This document shows, one piece after another, positions 50,916 to 60,501 of a stretch of 64,000 nt of DNA (positions are counted from its first letter, which is position 1; each line of letters opens with the position of its first letter). The notes under the pieces were generated by a model that was given only the letters and a program-made list of their open reading frames with translations, ran no database searches and was not told the DNA's origin. The position numbers and the translations under genes are program-made. Source of the stretch: Bacillus_BD oryzisoli_A (GTDB lineage Bacteria > Bacillota > Bacilli > Bacillales > Cytobacillaceae); assembly GCF_043641075.1 (NCBI RefSeq), contig NZ_JBHZRC010000010.1:122291-186290 (forward strand), read 5' to 3'.

Positions 50916-51992
50916 TTATAGTTGATCTTCCGTTAAAGTAAGGGCATTTTCTTCTTTATGATAAGATTGATAGCTGGTGATTAAGACATCTAAATGTTCA
51001 ATATACTCATCATAATCAACGATTGCTGAAATGACCTGCATAAGATGGTAGTTCGTATCTTCCCAATCCTTCGTTGCCTGCATTTGGTAGGTTAAGAAGA
51101 TATTAAATAGCTCCTTCCGATTTAAGCGAACATCCCCTTCATCAAAGAATACATTTGGCCGTACCTTGCTGATGAATTTTAGCATAGCATGCTCGTGATG
51201 GTGAATCAGGCAATCGAGCTGCTGCTGCATAATATTCTGTAAATCATCCGGTAAGCTTGATATTTCATTTTCAAAGCGATGGAGTCTTTTCAATGTATCT
51301 AAAGCTCGTTTAAGAGTATTAATCATTTGACGGTAGATAACCAGCTTTCTTGTTTTTAGCAGATTATTTTTCTTGAAATTTCGTTCTTCCTTATACATCA
51401 GATAAAGCTGTTCAATTTTGAGTGTGGATTCTTTTAGCTTTTCAATGTCATTTTTGAGTAATTTATGTTCAGAAGCACCTCTAATATTGAGTCGAATCCA
51501 TTTGGTTATTTCTGTAGTCGAATTAGATAGTTGGAGATAGAGCTTTGTTTCATATTTAGGTGGCAGGAATATAAGGTTTACCAAAAATGCGGACAAAACA
51601 CCAAGCATTATCGTTAAGAAGCGGATTAAGGCAAATTGAATAAATGTATCTCCAGGTGTTTCCATAATTGCTACAAGGGTTACTAACGATAGACCGATGG
51701 CATTCTCTAGCTTAAGCTTTAATGTAATGATAATGACGATGACAGCCGCTAGCCCAATGATGAATACATGGTTGCCAAAGAGTAAGACGAAAATAACGGC
51801 CATTAAGGCACCAATGGTATTACCTTGAATCTGTTCAAGGATGGATAAATAAGAACGATAAATGGTTGGTTGTACAGCAAAGATAGCTGCAATACCGGCA
51901 AAAACCGGTGATGGAAGACCAATTAATTGAGCGCAAAGTAAAGATAAAATAATTGCGATTCCCGTTTTTAATATGCGGGCGCCTAACTTCAT
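50916..51992 (-). CDS. ygaE: Aromatic acid exporter family protein (YgaE)
   Basis: A 358-residue protein of the ArAE_1 (FUSC-like) family: about six membrane helices in residues 10-145 (KTGIAIILSLLCAQLIGLPS) and a helical cytoplasmic C-terminal domain. Family members are thought to export aromatic acids or similar amphipathic compounds; direct evidence is limited. GGAAATCGTAAC precedes ATG weakly. Position matches ygaE of B. subtilis. Confidence 0.82.
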   Translation of the reverse strand: MKLGARILKTGIAIILSLLCAQLIGLPSPVFAGIAAIFAVQPTIYRSYLSILEQIQGNTIGALMAVIFVLLFGNHVFIIGLAAVIVIIITLKLKLENAIGLSLVTLVAIMETPGDTFIQFALIRFLTIMLGVLSAFLVNLIFLPPKYETKLYLQLSNSTTEITKWIRLNIRGASEHKLLKNDIEKLKESTLKIEQLYLMYKEERNFKKNNLLKTRKLVIYRQMINTLKRALDTLKRLHRFENEISSLPDDLQNIMQQQLDCLIHHHEHAMLKFISKVRPNVFFDEGDVRLNRKELFNIFLTYQMQATKDWEDTNYHLMQVISAIVDYDEYIEHLDVLITSYQSYHKEENALTLTEDQL

Positions 51993-52171
51993 ATGTTACG
52001 ATTTCCTTTCTGATGGTGATGATAAATACACTTATTTATTAAACCATGCTGTTGCTTACGAAACAATCATTAAATGTAAAGTAATTAGGGTTGCTTATGC
52101 CTCCATTATATGGGAAAAACATGTTACTTGCCTTGCATCCCATATTAATTGATTTAAATAACAAGTCAAGT

Positions 52172-52205
52172 AAAAAACCGTTCGTCATGAAACGAACGGT
52201 TTTTT
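52172..52205. terminator. Terminator of the glutamate synthase-like gene
   Basis: AAAAAACCGTTCGT / ACGAACGGTTTTTT, 14-bp stem; on the minus strand it follows the stop by 9 bases. The 51993-52171 stretch contains the ygaE promoter region but no gene. Confidence 0.9.
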
Positions 52206-52213
52206 ATCTTTAA

Positions 52214-55200
52214 TTACTCTGTGGAAACGGATGGATCTGCTTGTTCCTTGACTGGGACGATTTGCAGAAAATGATTTTCTGGGTCTTCAAGCAGCTGTTT
52301 TAATAAATCTGCTTCTTCCATTTGCCCCTGATTGGCAAGCATTTCTGAATATTGACCGAGCAGCTCTTCAATATCGCTAATTCCTGTTTCGGAAAGAGGG
52401 GCTATTGAAACCTTTGCACCCTTCGCAATTCTTCGTGAAATGGCTTCCTTGGTTAAGCCCATTTCCGGCTGGTGTCGTACGTATACAACACCACCAGTCA
52501 TTCCTGCGCAAATCCATGGTCCTGGATCACCAAGTACAAGTCCTCTGCCGTTAGTCATATATTCAAAGGCAAATCCTTTGATGTTTGCATTTACTCCAAT
52601 ATTCCCCGTTTCCTTCTCCTTTATCGGCTGTTTCAATTGCCCGCCAATAATCATATCGGCGCCTGAAAGGCGGATACCCGCTCTAGCATCGGCATCTCCT
52701 TGTGCCACAAGGAGCCCTTTTTGTGCACCATACCCAAACCCTTTTCCGACCGAACCGTTATAATACTTGCCATCTTTCCCTTTTGATTTAAAGATAAGAA
52801 TTTTTCCTCCAAAGGATGCTTTACCAATTCCGTCCTGTGCGCCTCCATTTACTTCGATGTGGATCCCTGAACTGTTGTAGGCTCCAAGCCCGTTACCTGG
52901 AATGGAACCATGTGAATATTTTAATTGAATGGACGGCAGTTTTTTATAAGAACCATCCAATCTGTCACGAACACGGTGACAGGAAACACGGCTTCCTAAT
53001 ACACGCTGTTCTGAAGTAACACTTTGGAATTCGCGAGATTGCTGTAAATCATCATCCGTTCCATCTAAATACTCAGCCCCAACGGCAATTTGCAGCTGGC
53101 TTTCAATTGCTGCGTTGGCTGCAACTGCTTCCTGTGGATGAATCTGACTAATCTCAAGCGGCTTCAATAAATAGGTAAGGTCCAGCTTATCCTTTCCAGC
53201 CGATTGTTCTAATAAGTCAGAGCGTCCTACTGCATCCTGCAGGTTTCTTATCCCAATGGAAGCTGCTAATTCTTTTAATTCATTTCCAAAAGCAGTGAAT
53301 AAATTCGTAATGCTATGCACAGCAAGTTCAAATTGGCGTGGAACGAATCGTCTTAATCCGTGTTCCTTTGCCTGTGCCTCTGAATCAATTTGCGTAGCAA
53401 TACCGACATGGCATGTGTCTAAATGACAACCGCGGCAGGTTGTGCAACCGATTGCTACCATTGACAAGGTTCCAAAGCCGATTCGATTGGCGCCTAGCAG
53501 CATTACTTTTAAAACATCTGCTGCGCTCTTAATGCCGCCATCTCCCCAAATTTCAACTTGATCACGCAACCCAGCTTCTAAGAGGGCGTTATGTGCAGCC
53601 TTTACACCGATTTCAACTGGAAGACCAACATGCTGCAGGGCATGTATTCTAGCTGCACCTGTTCCTCCGTCAAATCCACTTAATGTGATAATATCAGCAC
53701 CGGCTTTAGCAATTCCGACTGCGATGGTACCGATGTTTGGAACAACAGGCACTTTTACAGCTACCCTTGCTTGATCGTTGGCTGTTTTTAATTCGGCAAT
53801 CATCTGTGCCAAATCTTCAATGGAGTATATATCATGGTTGTTAGAAGGCGAAATTAAATCTGAGCCAATTGTCGCGTTTCTTGCTTCTGCGATTTTCTCC
53901 GTGACCTTTGAACCTGGTAGGTGACCGCCTTCACCAGGCTTCGCACCTTGACCAATTTTGATTTCAAGCAGGTTGGAGGAGTTGAGCAGCTCTGCATTCA
54001 CACCAAATCTTCCAGAGGCTACCTGCTGCCCGCGAGTATTTGGATATTTTCCCAGCATATCTTTAATTTCTCCGCCTTCACCATTCATGCTTACCATATT
54101 TAAGCGATTAGCTCCCTCAGCGTAGGCTCTAAAGGCAATTTCATTTTGTGAGCCAAATGACATGGATGAAATAACGAATGGCAGATTATGATGTCCAACT
54201 GAAATATCTACCTCTTGCGCAGCAAGTGGTGTAGCTGATGTCTTAAAACTAGTTAAATGACGGATGGTAACTGGATTTAGCTTTTCCTGCTCTGAGATTT
54301 TTTCGCGGTAACCGGTATAATCACCTGTCGCAGCGATATCTCCGATCGCCTTCCAAATCCGAGGGAAAAGGTGGAATGTCTTGCCGATTCTAGCCTTTTC
54401 ATTATGAAAATCAGCAGCTCTTTCAATAGCATCATCCTTTAATGCCTTGAAGTCATAGGCTAATTCCTTTGAGCCAAAGAAATTCACGATATTGAGACAG
54501 TCAGCCATCTCTTCATGAAGTCCAAGGCTTGAAAATAATCTTCCGTACCCGCGAAGTTCATGAATGCCTATGGTTGAAATGACTTTTTCAAGACCTTTTG
54601 TTAGAGCGGAATATAGATTCATCACCGGCCTAACCTTTTCCTCGATAACCGTCATAAACATAAAATATGGATTAATTAAATCAGCACCTAAACCAAAAAC
54701 TGTAATAATATCATGTAAGGATCGGATTGATGCTGAGCGTAGTACAAGGGAACAGTCCCTGCGAACCTCTTCCATTACAAGAGCTTGATCAATGGCTGAT
54801 GTAACTAGATGTGGATCAAGCCAATAATGTCCGTTCTGATGTGCTAGGGCATCATCTAGTATAATAAGTGTTTTTCCTCGTTTCACTGCCGTAACGGCTT
54901 CTTTGCATAATCGCTGCAGCGCCGAATCAATGGACTCTTCTTTTTGAAATACAGCAGGGAGTGTTACAGCTAGGTCTCTTTCTTGAAAATAACGAATGAC
55001 CTGATCATAGCTAGGCTGGTGCAATTCAGATGATACTTCAGCACCTGTTTTACCTTCTATGATAATAGGAGTTTGTAATTCTAGTACATGTTGTACTTCC
55101 TTACGTTTAAATAGAGAAGGCCGTTTGCCGATGATGACACGGGTAGAAAAGTGCTCTGTTTCCCGGTCTCTATCGATTGCAGGATTTGTAACAACGGCAA

Positions 55201-56695
55201 CACTTTCCTTTAAAAAATCAGCGATATTTTTTCGTTCCGGATTTAGTGCGGCAAGGGGAGCGTCATGTCCGAGTGAACGAATAGGTTCAGCACCCTTTTC
55301 TGCCATTTGTTCAATAAGCTGAATATGGTCCTTTTCCCAGCCAAATGCTTTATATTGGCCATTATGAATCTTATTTGAATAATGGAAAAGCTGGAGTGAT
55401 TGTTTTATAGTTGGCGTTTCTAGACGTTTCCGTGCTCCATCTAGTTGAAGTCTCGTTGCAAAGCGATTATATACTTCCTGTTGGAATTGATTCTGTTCAA
55501 ATAATTGCAGTTTCTCATTATGCCACTTACATCCGACCTTTTCCCCTGGAGCTAGCGGTTTTGGATCTGCAACATATTCTGTAGACGGGATGATACCTGG
55601 TTCTGATGAAAAAAGGTAAGAGCTTTCTATCTCAAGCATCCACAGCGGTCGAAGTCCGAGGGCATCTACGCTAAAAACAGCTTCATCACCAAATCGTGAT
55701 ACAATCCCTGCAGGACCCTGTGCAAAATGTCCCCAGGCTTCACGAATATAACTATATAAATCCTGAAGGTGAGAAGGATAGGCTTTAATTTCATTCATGA
55801 TAGGAGGAAATAATAAATCAAGTGCCTCAAATAATGAATAACCGTCACGGCAAATAAATGTCTCGATCGTACGACTTAAATCCTGTGAATCACTGCCATC
55901 CTTGACAAGCGGGACGCCGATCATTCTAGCTTCATCCCTTAATTTGGCAATCGTATTGATTTCTCCATTGTGCCCAAGAATACTAAACGGCTGAACACGA
56001 AATGTGCTTGAAAGTGTATTAGTAGAGTATCGGTTGTGGCCAAGTGTAATCGTTGATGCTACAAGAGGATTTGCAAGATCAGAATAATACTTAGGCAGAA
56101 TATCACCGGCACCCATTACTTTATAAACAGCGTGATGCTGACTTAATGAAGCAACATGTACATGGTCATCTTTTTCAAATTCTATGATTAAATCAAAGAG
56201 TTTTTTTGTTAACTGTTGTCCACTGAAAATGGAGGTACAGGCAAATTGAAGGAAAATGGGAGTTTCTTGAATGGCAATGGGTCCAAGCGCTGCGGAGTCT
56301 GTGACAGCATCAGAATGATATAATAATGTGAATTGAGAGTCTGTAAGTTTCTTAATGAGGGATGATTTCTTTGCTTCGGCATTTTTTGTTCTTGTTATAA
56401 AAATGTGTCCAACAACGAATTGTTCTTTTTCAGCTTCGTTAGGATTTACCCCAGCTTTTTGAAGCTTTTCCTGCCATAGCCTTCGAGGAATGTCAATATG
56501 AATACCAACTCCATCGCCTTCCCCATTAATAAAGCCTGCTCGGTGGTTCATGGTCACAAGTGCATCAATACAGCGAAGAATATTTTCTCTCGTAGGGGTC
56601 TTTGTTTTTTCCAGACAGGCCACAATACCGCATGCATCATGCTCCTGCCTGTGTAACTTCTGAAAAGTATGAGGGCTATATGTTTGTTTCATCAT
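52214..56695 (-). CDS. Glutamate synthase large subunit-like protein
   Basis: About 1493 residues with all GOGAT domains: class II glutamine amidotransferase with catalytic Cys in HDACGI, central domain, FMN-binding synthase domain (GEGGEIKDMLGKYPN; PGEGGHLPGSKV), the 3Fe-4S ligands C-x5-C-x4-C in CTTCRGCHLDTC, and the C-terminal GXGXG domain. The N-terminal part differs from canonical GltA (HRAGF-INGEGDGVGIHIDIP). No small subunit or gltC gene is adjacent, so it may be a ferredoxin-type or otherwise specialised enzyme. Start unclear: ATGATG at 56695 is preferred, reached from AGGAGGTGA across a hairpin; ATG 56749 is an alternative. It is inserted between ygaE and gsaB relative to B. subtilis. 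Confidence 0.87.
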   Translation of the reverse strand: MMKQTYSPHTFQKLHRQEHDACGIVACLEKTKTPTRENILRCIDALVTMNHRAGFINGEGDGVGIHIDIPRRLWQEKLQKAGVNPNEAEKEQFVVGHIFITRTKNAEAKKSSLIKKLTDSQFTLLYHSDAVTDSAALGPIAIQETPIFLQFACTSIFSGQQLTKKLFDLIIEFEKDDHVHVASLSQHHAVYKVMGAGDILPKYYSDLANPLVASTITLGHNRYSTNTLSSTFRVQPFSILGHNGEINTIAKLRDEARMIGVPLVKDGSDSQDLSRTIETFICRDGYSLFEALDLLFPPIMNEIKAYPSHLQDLYSYIREAWGHFAQGPAGIVSRFGDEAVFSVDALGLRPLWMLEIESSYLFSSEPGIIPSTEYVADPKPLAPGEKVGCKWHNEKLQLFEQNQFQQEVYNRFATRLQLDGARKRLETPTIKQSLQLFHYSNKIHNGQYKAFGWEKDHIQLIEQMAEKGAEPIRSLGHDAPLAALNPERKNIADFLKESVAVVTNPAIDRDRETEHFSTRVIIGKRPSLFKRKEVQHVLELQTPIIIEGKTGAEVSSELHQPSYDQVIRYFQERDLAVTLPAVFQKEESIDSALQRLCKEAVTAVKRGKTLIILDDALAHQNGHYWLDPHLVTSAIDQALVMEEVRRDCSLVLRSASIRSLHDIITVFGLGADLINPYFMFMTVIEEKVRPVMNLYSALTKGLEKVISTIGIHELRGYGRLFSSLGLHEEMADCLNIVNFFGSKELAYDFKALKDDAIERAADFHNEKARIGKTFHLFPRIWKAIGDIAATGDYTGYREKISEQEKLNPVTIRHLTSFKTSATPLAAQEVDISVGHHNLPFVISSMSFGSQNEIAFRAYAEGANRLNMVSMNGEGGEIKDMLGKYPNTRGQQVASGRFGVNAELLNSSNLLEIKIGQGAKPGEGGHLPGSKVTEKIAEARNATIGSDLISPSNNHDIYSIEDLAQMIAELKTANDQARVAVKVPVVPNIGTIAVGIAKAGADIITLSGFDGGTGAARIHALQHVGLPVEIGVKAAHNALLEAGLRDQVEIWGDGGIKSAADVLKVMLLGANRIGFGTLSMVAIGCTTCRGCHLDTCHVGIATQIDSEAQAKEHGLRRFVPRQFELAVHSITNLFTAFGNELKELAASIGIRNLQDAVGRSDLLEQSAGKDKLDLTYLLKPLEISQIHPQEAVAANAAIESQLQIAVGAEYLDGTDDDLQQSREFQSVTSEQRVLGSRVSCHRVRDRLDGSYKKLPSIQLKYSHGSIPGNGLGAYNSSGIHIEVNGGAQDGIGKASFGGKILIFKSKGKDGKYYNGSVGKGFGYGAQKGLLVAQGDADARAGIRLSGADMIIGGQLKQPIKEKETGNIGVNANIKGFAFEYMTNGRGLVLGDPGPWICAGMTGGVVYVRHQPEMGLTKEAISRRIAKGAKVSIAPLSETGISDIEELLGQYSEMLANQGQMEEADLLKQLLEDPENHFLQIVPVKEQADPSVSTE

Positions 56696-56700
56696 AAATC

Positions 56701-56739
56701 GGCTTAAATGAATGATTTCCTTAAGCCTATTCACCTCCT
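56701..56739 (-). promoter_or_regulatory. Ribosome binding site and hairpin before glutamate synthase-like gene
   Basis: AGGAGGTGA (56731-56739) is followed on the minus strand by GGCTTAA and TTAAGCC (56701-56727), then GATTT and ATGATG. Folding the hairpin would bring the perfect ribosome binding site to about nine bases from the ATG. Without it the linear distance is about 36 bases. Confidence 0.5.
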
Positions 56740-56881
56740 GAGTATTCATTATGATAACCAATCAGATGAGATCCAGGCTGTCAATTCGTGTGAAATAGAA
56801 ACTCATATGAGTGGAAAGAGAGCTGACAAAGCTAATTGTCCATGGCAAAACAGAAGGTATCTACCCAAGACCAGTAATTTT

Positions 56882-56910
56882 ATAGTACCACAACTTTTTT
56901 CGAAAATCAA
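56882..56910 (-). promoter_or_regulatory. Promoter of glutamate synthase-like gene
   Basis: On the minus strand TTGATT (56905-56910), 17-bp spacer, TACTAT (56882-56887). The leader is then about 180 bases. No GlnR/TnrA box was recognised in the 56762-57012 gap. Confidence 0.6.
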
Positions 56911-57012
56911 TTAATTATGAGAATATTTGAATAATTTATAAGTCAGGAGAAACTGAATAAGGGCAAAGAAACTGCGGTGTATAGGCATAATAGGGTGGTG
57001 GAAAAAAATAAT

Positions 57013-57033
57013 CGGAGGCTATAAAAGCCTCCG
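57013..57033 (-). terminator. Terminator of gsaB
   Basis: CGGAGGCT / AGCCTCCG stem; on the minus strand ATTATTTTTTTCC follows. Confidence 0.85.
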
Positions 57034-57058
57034 TTATGCATAAAAAATGTATAAATTA

Positions 57059-58354
57059 TTATCTTTTAGCTAGTTCTGAAAAGGCATTTTCTACGGCAAA
57101 TAGTGTAGCATCAATATCCTCCTCAGTATGTGCGATGGTTAAAAACCATGCCTCATATTTTGAAGGAGCTAGATGAATGCCTTGCTTTAGCATTAATTTG
57201 AAAAATTTTGCAAACATTTCACTATCGGCATTCTGTGCCTGCTCGTAATTTTCAACTTTTTCATCAGTAAAGTATACAGTCAAGGCACCTTTTAAGCGGT
57301 TTATTGTAATGGTGATGTCATGTCTTTTTGCAGCCTCTACAATTCCCTGTTCAAGCTTGGCTCCTAACTGGTCTAGATAGTCGTAAACTCCATCTTGTTT
57401 TAACACTTCAAGACAGGCGATACCCGCTAAAATAGAAGCAGGGTTACCGGCCATTGTACCGGCTTGATAGGCAGGTCCCAATGGGGCGACATGCTCCATA
57501 ATATCCTGTCTGCCACCGTAAGCTCCAATTGGAAGTCCGCCTCCGATGATTTTCCCCATTGCGGTTAAATCTGGTTTCACTCCAAGCAGGTCCTGTGCTC
57601 CGCCGTATGTAAAGCGAAAGGCTGTAATGACTTCATCGTAAATGACAAGAGCGCCTGCGGCATGTGTCAGTTCGTTTATTTGCTCTAGGAAGCCAGGATT
57701 TGGTTCAACAATGCCAAAGTTTCCGACAATTGGTTCAACTAGGACAGCAGCAATTTCATCTCCCCATTTTTCTAAAGCCTGTCTAAACGGTTCAATTTCA
57801 TTGAATGGTACGGTAATGACTTCTTGCGCAATACTTTTAGGTACCCCGGCTGAATCAGGTGTGCCAAGTGTGGATGGGCCGGAGCCTGCTGCAACAAGGA
57901 CGAGATCCGAGTGACCGTGATAACAGCCAGCAAATTTAATTATTTTATCTCTTCCCGTATAGGCACGTGCAACACGAATGGTTGTCATCACTGCTTCTGT
58001 ACCCGAATTAACGAAACGTACCTTTTCTAATCCAGGCATGGCATCCTTGAGCATTTTAGCAAAGGTGACTTCATGTGGTGTGGGCGTTCCAAATAATACA
58101 CCGGTTTCGGCCGCCTTTTTAATAGCTTCTGTTATATGTGGATGGGCGTGTCCAGTGATAATGGGGCCATAAGCGGCTAAGTAATCAATATACTGGTTTC
58201 CGTCAACATCATAGAAATAAGCCCCTTGTCCTCTTTCCATGGCTACGGGAGCACCGCCTCCGACTGCCTTGTAAGAACGGGATGGACTGTTTACGCCACC
58301 CACAATATGTTCGAGAGCTTCAGTATGTAATCGTTCAGAATTAGTAAAATGCAT
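57059..58354 (-). CDS. gsaB: Glutamate-1-semialdehyde 2,1-aminomutase
   Basis: PLP enzyme converting glutamate-1-semialdehyde to 5-aminolevulinate for heme. The 431-residue protein has VGGVNSPSR at the start, YDEVITAFR and the PLP lysine in LTAMGKIIGGGLPIGAYGG. ATG 58354 has AGGAGG eight bases upstream; the frame extends 14 codons. It is outside the hem operon, as is gsaB, the second copy in B. subtilis beside ygaE and bcp. A hemL copy elsewhere is likely but not in the window. Confidence 0.93.
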   Translation of the reverse strand: MHFTNSERLHTEALEHIVGGVNSPSRSYKAVGGGAPVAMERGQGAYFYDVDGNQYIDYLAAYGPIITGHAHPHITEAIKKAAETGVLFGTPTPHEVTFAKMLKDAMPGLEKVRFVNSGTEAVMTTIRVARAYTGRDKIIKFAGCYHGHSDLVLVAAGSGPSTLGTPDSAGVPKSIAQEVITVPFNEIEPFRQALEKWGDEIAAVLVEPIVGNFGIVEPNPGFLEQINELTHAAGALVIYDEVITAFRFTYGGAQDLLGVKPDLTAMGKIIGGGLPIGAYGGRQDIMEHVAPLGPAYQAGTMAGNPASILAGIACLEVLKQDGVYDYLDQLGAKLEQGIVEAAKRHDITITINRLKGALTVYFTDEKVENYEQAQNADSEMFAKFFKLMLKQGIHLAPSKYEAWFLTIAHTEEDIDATLFAVENAFSELAKR

Positions 58355-58541
58355 TACATTATACCTCCTATTTAGTCTGCTTCTACATTTTAACACTATT
58401 GGTATTTATATTCTTTTATCTAATTATTTTGACACTTTTAATTTCAAAGTTTGGGTGGAGCTATAGGTTGTTTACCTGAGGACACCTGCATATAAATATA
58501 AACAAGTTATCATTCGAAGCTGGCTGGAAAAGAGGATAAGC

Positions 58542-58949
58542 ATGATCTATATCATTACACTTGCCTTCACGATTTATTGTATCGTGATGAGTTTACGTAC
58601 TATATTTATACCAAACACCATTAAAGGAAAAGTTGTTTCTGTTGAAAACTTTGTTTATTTAACCTTTGTTTATATTACAATTTTGATTGGTTTTGGTTTG
58701 GTTTATATTGTACTTGAAACAAAAGGATATCAAATTATGATTGAACAATATCCAATGCCAACTGAGAACTTTGTGGAACGGTTTGGAACCTATTTATATT
58801 TTAGTGCCGTAACGCTATTTTCAGTTGGGTATGGGGATATTGCTCCAATTGGGATTGGGCGTTTCATAGCAATGGTGGAAGCACTAATTGGGTACACGAT
58901 TCCGGCAGCCTTTGTGGCAAAAGCGGTGTATGACCGTGAACGAAAATAA
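58542..58949 (+). CDS. Two-helix potassium channel-like protein
   Basis: A 135-residue protein with three to four hydrophobic segments and the K+ selectivity filter VTLFSVGYGDIAP in a pore loop, followed by a final membrane helix. No cytoplasmic RCK or nucleotide-binding domain is present. It should form a tetrameric ion channel. GGAAAAGAGG precedes ATG. It lies between gsaB and bcp, where B. subtilis has no such gene that I recall. Confidence 0.85.
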   Translation: MIYIITLAFTIYCIVMSLRTIFIPNTIKGKVVSVENFVYLTFVYITILIGFGLVYIVLETKGYQIMIEQYPMPTENFVERFGTYLYFSAVTLFSVGYGDIAPIGIGRFIAMVEALIGYTIPAAFVAKAVYDRERK

Positions 58950-59063
58950 GATACTAGTTGTCTTAGCAGCAGGAATGAGATAATCTGTAAATAGAACATA
59001 AATACGTATGTATTGGTGTGAAAGAAGATGTACTTAATTTGTACAGATAGGAGGAATGTTTCA

Positions 59064-59534
59064 ATGTCAACACTGACAGGGCAGGTAGCACCAGATATTG
59101 CCTTACCAGCAAGCAGCGGACAAACCATTCAGTTGTCTGATTTCCGTGGAAAGAATGTTGTACTATATTTCTATCCGAAAGATATGACACCGGGCTGTAC
59201 AACGGAAGCATGCGATTTTCGCGATCGCCATGAGGATTTCTCGAAAGTAAATACAGTGATTCTTGGTGTTAGTCCAGATCCTATATCAAAGCATGAAAAG
59301 TTTATTGAGAAGCATGGTTTGCCATTCGTATTACTATCAGACGAGGAGCAGGAATTAGCAAAGGCGTTTGATGTTTGGAAGCTAAAGAAAAACTTTGGCA
59401 AGGAATATATGGGGATCGAGCGCAGTACTTTTATTATTGACGCAGAAGGCAAAGTAGTAAAGGAATGGCGTAAAGTCAAAGTGAAAGATCATACGAGTGA
59501 AGTATTTCAATACATTCAAGAAAATTTAGCATAG
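59064..59534 (+). CDS. bcp: Thiol peroxidase Bcp (peroxiredoxin)
   Basis: Reduces hydroperoxides using thiols. The 156-residue protein has the peroxidatic cysteine in DMTPGCTTEACDFRD; the second Cys five residues later is the usual Bcp resolving position. ATG 59064 has AGGAGG upstream; the frame extends 12 codons further. B. subtilis ygaF is its equivalent and lies near perR as here. No PerR box was seen before it. Confidence 0.93.
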   Translation: MSTLTGQVAPDIALPASSGQTIQLSDFRGKNVVLYFYPKDMTPGCTTEACDFRDRHEDFSKVNTVILGVSPDPISKHEKFIEKHGLPFVLLSDEEQELAKAFDVWKLKKNFGKEYMGIERSTFIIDAEGKVVKEWRKVKVKDHTSEVFQYIQENLA

Positions 59535-59549
59535 TATCATAGCAAAAAC

Positions 59550-59588
59550 AAAAAGAGCCCTGTTACATTGATGTAAAAGGGCCTTTTT
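59550..59588 (+). terminator. Terminator after bcp
   Basis: AAAAAG-GCCCT pairs with AGGGC-CTTTTT with a long loop. Confidence 0.75.
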
Positions 59589-59708
59589 ATCAATCACAAC
59601 CTAATAGATTTCTTTTTTGCAATTTTCATAAATTTTGTAGTCTTTATCCTTTTTTAATCGTCTATATTATAGTAGTGCATAAAATCATTAATTTTATATG
59701 GTGATCAA

Positions 59709-60302
59709 ATGAGTGAAAGAAATATTTACCTGCTTCTAACGGACACGGGTACATGGTTTTCAAGAATGATTAAATTATACACGAAGGCTCCCTACAACCA
59801 TGCTTCCATTTCACTTGATGAAAATCTTAAGGAGTTATACAGCTTTGGCAGGAAGGTGTATTTTAATCCGCTTTCCGGTGGTTTTATTAAGGAGGGAGTT
59901 GACCGCGGTGTCTTCTTATATAAAAAAAATACAAAATGCATCGTATATAAGATGGTTGTCAGTGAATTCCAGTATAATGAAATATTAAAGAGAATTGCCC
60001 AGTTTAAATATTTTGAAGATCAGTACCGCTATAATTTGCTGGGTGTGATGGGGATAGCGATGAATAAACGAATTAAAAGAAAGAATGCCTTCACCTGTTC
60101 CCAGTTTGTAGCATCCGTATTAGATGCAAGTAATATTTATGTCTTTGATAAGTATATCGAGCTGATTACACCTGAAGATATTACGAAAATCCCTCAGCTG
60201 CAGTTGATTTATGAAGGAAAACTATGTGATTATCATCAGCATAAAATAGCTGTATTTGATTCAGCTATTTTCGATTGGAACCAGTATAAAGCAGACTATT
60301 GA
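59709..60302 (+). CDS. YiiX/YaeF-type permuted papain-like protein
   Basis: A 197-residue protein resembling permuted NlpC/P60 (C92) cysteine peptidase-like enzymes: the histidine motif YNHASISLD lies first (about 28-36) and the cysteine motif FTCSQFVASVL follows near 133. This is the reversed order typical of the YiiX/LRAT-like group, whose members act on lipids or amide bonds. No signal peptide is seen, so it is probably cytoplasmic. Start ATG 59709 has only a weak ribosome binding site (GGTGATCAA). Function otherwise unknown. Confidence 0.72.
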   Translation: MSERNIYLLLTDTGTWFSRMIKLYTKAPYNHASISLDENLKELYSFGRKVYFNPLSGGFIKEGVDRGVFLYKKNTKCIVYKMVVSEFQYNEILKRIAQFKYFEDQYRYNLLGVMGIAMNKRIKRKNAFTCSQFVASVLDASNIYVFDKYIELITPEDITKIPQLQLIYEGKLCDYHQHKIAVFDSAIFDWNQYKADY

Positions 60303-60423
60303 ATTGTAATTGAACTTATATTTTTTTCTTAAAAGCCTATTTTTATTAGAAAAGGCAATTGTCCATTCATTTATTTATGTATTGAATATCTTTATATTAG
60401 GGCATACCTCCTCAGATAGTTTT

Positions 60424-60456
60424 AGCAGGTTGAAGAAAATCAGCCTGCTTTTTTTT
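60424..60456 (+). terminator. Terminator after YiiX-like gene
   Basis: AGCAGG-TTG pairs with CAG-CCTGCT, then a long T tract. Confidence 0.82.
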
Positions 60457-60501
60457 ATTTTTTTCAATAATAAATAAAATAATATGGGAGAGGAGATAGA
60501 G

